From NCBI GenBank assembly GCA_030666885.1, contig DAOUWY010000087.1:1-7496 (forward strand): 7,496 nucleotides of DNA. The letters are read 5' to 3'. Both the position numbers and the translations under genes were made by a program. Below, piece by piece: positions 6,446 through 7,496 of this stretch (positions are counted from its first letter, which is position 1; each line of letters begins with the position of its first letter). The notes under the pieces were generated by a model. It worked only from the letters and a program-made list of their open reading frames with translations, made no database searches and had not been told where the DNA came from. The stretch is from Methanosarcinales archaeon (GTDB lineage: Archaea > Halobacteriota > Methanosarcinia > Methanosarcinales > Methanocomedenaceae).

Positions 6446-7066
6446 TTATTCAATAACTCTGACCTTATGTCCTTCAATATTTAGCTTTCCCCTGGCAAAT
6501 AATCTTACTGCTTCAGGGAATATCCTGTGTTCCTGTTCCAATATCCTGGATGCAAGGGTCTCCCGGGTATCATCCTCAAGTACGGGGACACATTTTTGTA
6601 TTATGATCGGGCCTGTATCCACACCTTCGTCAACGAAATGGACTGTGCAGCCACTTACTTTCACTCCCTGGTCAAATGCTTGCTGCTGGGCGTGCAGTCC
6701 GGGGAATGAAGGCAGCAGTGCAGGATGGATATTGATCATCCTGCCTTTGAATTGATCCAATAAAACAGGGCCAACGACGCGCATGTAGCCGGCAAGCAGG
6801 ACCAGTCCGATATTATATTCTTTAAGGAATTGTAGTATCTTACTTTCGAATCCTGCCTTGTCAGGATAACTGGCCGGGTCTACAAAAATTGCATCGATGC
6901 CGTGGTTTTTCGAGCGCTCCATTGCATAGGCATCTTTTATGTCACTGATGACCAACGAAACAGATGCGTCGGGTATAGTACCATTTTCAATATTATCAAT
7001 GATGGCCTGTAAATTTGAACCTCTGCCGGATACCAGGACTGCAATGTTGATGTGGGTGTTGTTCAT
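6446..7066 (-). CDS. purN: Phosphoribosylglycinamide formyltransferase 1, PurN
   Basis: Transfers formyl from 10-formyl-THF to GAR, the third step of purine synthesis, in the cytoplasm. The protein is 206 residues (E. coli 212). The phosphate loop VLVSGRGSNLQAII (10-23) and the catalytic triad Asn112, His114 (INIHPALLPSFPGLH, 111-125) and Asp150 (DEGVDTGP, 146-153) match E. coli N106/H108/D144 with a constant offset of six. The ATG at 7066 is chosen because AAAAGGAAG lies 8 bases upstream; an upstream in-frame TTG at 7093 would add nine residues and engulf that site. Many methanogens instead use PurT-like or ATP/formate-dependent enzymes, so PurN fits the THF theme of this cluster. It is the first gene of the minus-strand cluster and diverges from the DUF1858 gene. 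Confidence 0.94.
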   Translation of the reverse strand: MNNTHINIAVLVSGRGSNLQAIIDNIENGTIPDASVSLVISDIKDAYAMERSKNHGIDAIFVDPASYPDKAGFESKILQFLKEYNIGLVLLAGYMRVVGPVLLDQFKGRMINIHPALLPSFPGLHAQQQAFDQGVKVSGCTVHFVDEGVDTGPIIIQKCVPVLEDDTRETLASRILEQEHRIFPEAVRLFARGKLNIEGHKVRVIE

Positions 7067-7103
7067 ATACTTAACTTCCTTTTGTGAAAGCAATATAAAG
7101 GCT

Positions 7104-7114
7104 TTTATTATTGG
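7104..7114 (-). promoter_or_regulatory. Possible TATA box for the purN cluster
   Basis: The minus strand reads AATAATAAAAG here. A start about 25 bases downstream, near 7084, would leave the purN ribosome site inside the message. A second candidate, TTTATATT at 7092-7099, is a better box by sequence but would put the start after the ribosome site. Weak evidence for either. Confidence 0.3.
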
Positions 7115-7145
7115 GCATCTGGATAGATAACAGGAGAATCCTTAA

Positions 7146-7160
7146 GATTTTCTGAAAATC
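7146..7160. repeat. Perfect 15-base palindrome in the divergent region
   Basis: GATTTTC, one T, then GAAAATC: a perfect 7-base inverted repeat, followed by AGG and seven T at 7164-7170. It sits roughly midway between the divergent purN and DUF1858 starts (80 and 96 bases away). The tiny centre argues for a dimeric regulator site in DNA rather than an RNA hairpin. Confidence 0.6.
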
Positions 7161-7225
7161 AGGTTTTTTTCAATCAAATTTATGTAGCATTGAGGAATAT
7201 CAGATGAAAAATGGTTCAAGTTATA

Positions 7226-7233
7226 CTTATATA
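7226..7233 (+). promoter_or_regulatory. TATA box of the DUF1858-type gene
   Basis: CTTATATA fits the archaeal box A consensus (YTTATATA). Start would fall about 25 bases on, near 7252-7257, practically at the ATG, implying a leaderless message. A weaker box TTTATGTA at 7179-7186 would give a leader of about 50 bases that includes the ribosome site. Confidence 0.45.
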
Positions 7234-7241
7234 CAGTAAAA

Positions 7242-7247
7242 GAGGTG
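7242..7247 (+). promoter_or_regulatory. Shine-Dalgarno site of the DUF1858-type gene
   Basis: GAGGTG, 9 bases before ATG 7257. It matches the archaeal 16S anti-SD well and fixes the start. Confidence 0.7.
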
Positions 7248-7256
7248 TAAATAACA

Positions 7257-7490
7257 ATGTCAGATAATACTACTACTATCACAGGTGATATGAATATCCA
7301 GGAGATCGTGGAAAAATATCCCCAGACCCTGAGTGTTTTTTTCCAGTACGGGCTTGGTTGTATAGGTTGTCATGCATCTTCATATGAGAGTCTGGCCGAA
7401 GGTGTCATGATGCACGGTATAGACCTGGATGCAATACTTAAGGACATCAACGACCTTATTGCAAAGATCGAAGCGGAAAAGGAGCAATAA
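7257..7490 (+). CDS. DUF1858-domain CxxC protein (hybrid-cluster-associated redox disulfide type)
   Basis: A complete 77-residue cytoplasmic protein, the usual size for this family. It begins with the DUF1858 pattern DMNIQEIVEKYPQTLSVFFQ (11-30), followed by YGLGCIGCHAS (31-41) with the Cys35-x-x-Cys38 pair, then SLAEGVMMHGID (44-55) and a charged C-terminal helix. Family members are often labelled hybrid-cluster-protein-associated disulfide proteins or occur as domains beside redox enzymes; the exact function is not settled. The pair could cycle as a thiol/disulfide or bind metal. It has a strong ribosome site and its own TATA-like element and is divergent from purN, so a shared function with the THF cluster is not implied. 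The stop TAA is at 7488-7490 and the window ends 6 bases later, so partners downstream cannot be seen. Confidence 0.88.
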   Translation: MSDNTTTITGDMNIQEIVEKYPQTLSVFFQYGLGCIGCHASSYESLAEGVMMHGIDLDAILKDINDLIAKIEAEKEQ

Positions 7491-7496
7491 GCTTCA

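Noticed and set aside
7164..7170. T-run as a terminator for a plus-strand gene
   Set aside because: There is no plus-strand gene upstream for it to terminate.

Overview
The window looks archaeal, most likely from the Methanosarcinales (a methanogen or an ANME-2-type methanotroph). Support is indirect: oligo-T rather than hairpin termination, archaeal box-A-like TATA motifs, strong GGTGA/AGGAGG ribosome sites, heavy use of the isoleucine codon ATA, an archaeal-style dihydropteroate synthase, and a MetV/MetF pair. I cannot place it more precisely from sequence alone.

The core (about 1479-7066) is one six-gene minus-strand cluster for tetrahydrofolate (THF) one-carbon metabolism. In transcription order it reads purN, glyA, folD, folP-like, metV, metF, with gaps of 51, 24, 50, 5 and 1 bases. 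GlyA loads a one-carbon unit from serine onto THF. FolD interconverts methylene-, methenyl- and formyl-THF. PurN spends formyl-THF on purine synthesis. MetF with the Cys-rich MetV reduces methylene-THF to methyl-THF. The DHPS homologue would make the pterin-pABA precursor of the carrier. This is a biosynthetic THF module in an organism whose energy metabolism presumably runs on tetrahydromethanopterin. No formate-THF ligase is visible here.

An oligo-T stretch follows metF. Downstream of it (1174-1448, minus) is a broken small ORF with a frameshift and an in-frame TGA, whose C-terminal half looks like a PqqD-type or winged-helix domain. From 591 to 1173 I find no convincing intact gene. At the left edge (1-590, minus) an open frame runs off the window. 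It encodes a RecA/RadB-like protein that seems to lack both Walker motifs.

On the right, a 190-base divergent intergenic region separates purN from a 77-residue plus-strand DUF1858-type CxxC protein. It holds a perfect 15-base palindrome and TATA-like elements.

Points most worth a second look: GlyA and FolD lie in the same frame and are separated only by two TAG codons, which matters if the host decodes TAG as pyrrolysine. The DHPS homologue carries at its C-terminus an accessory domain that I recall as N-terminal in many bacterial DHPS proteins. The left-edge protein is a degenerate RecA fold. I see no clearly new multi-gene system.
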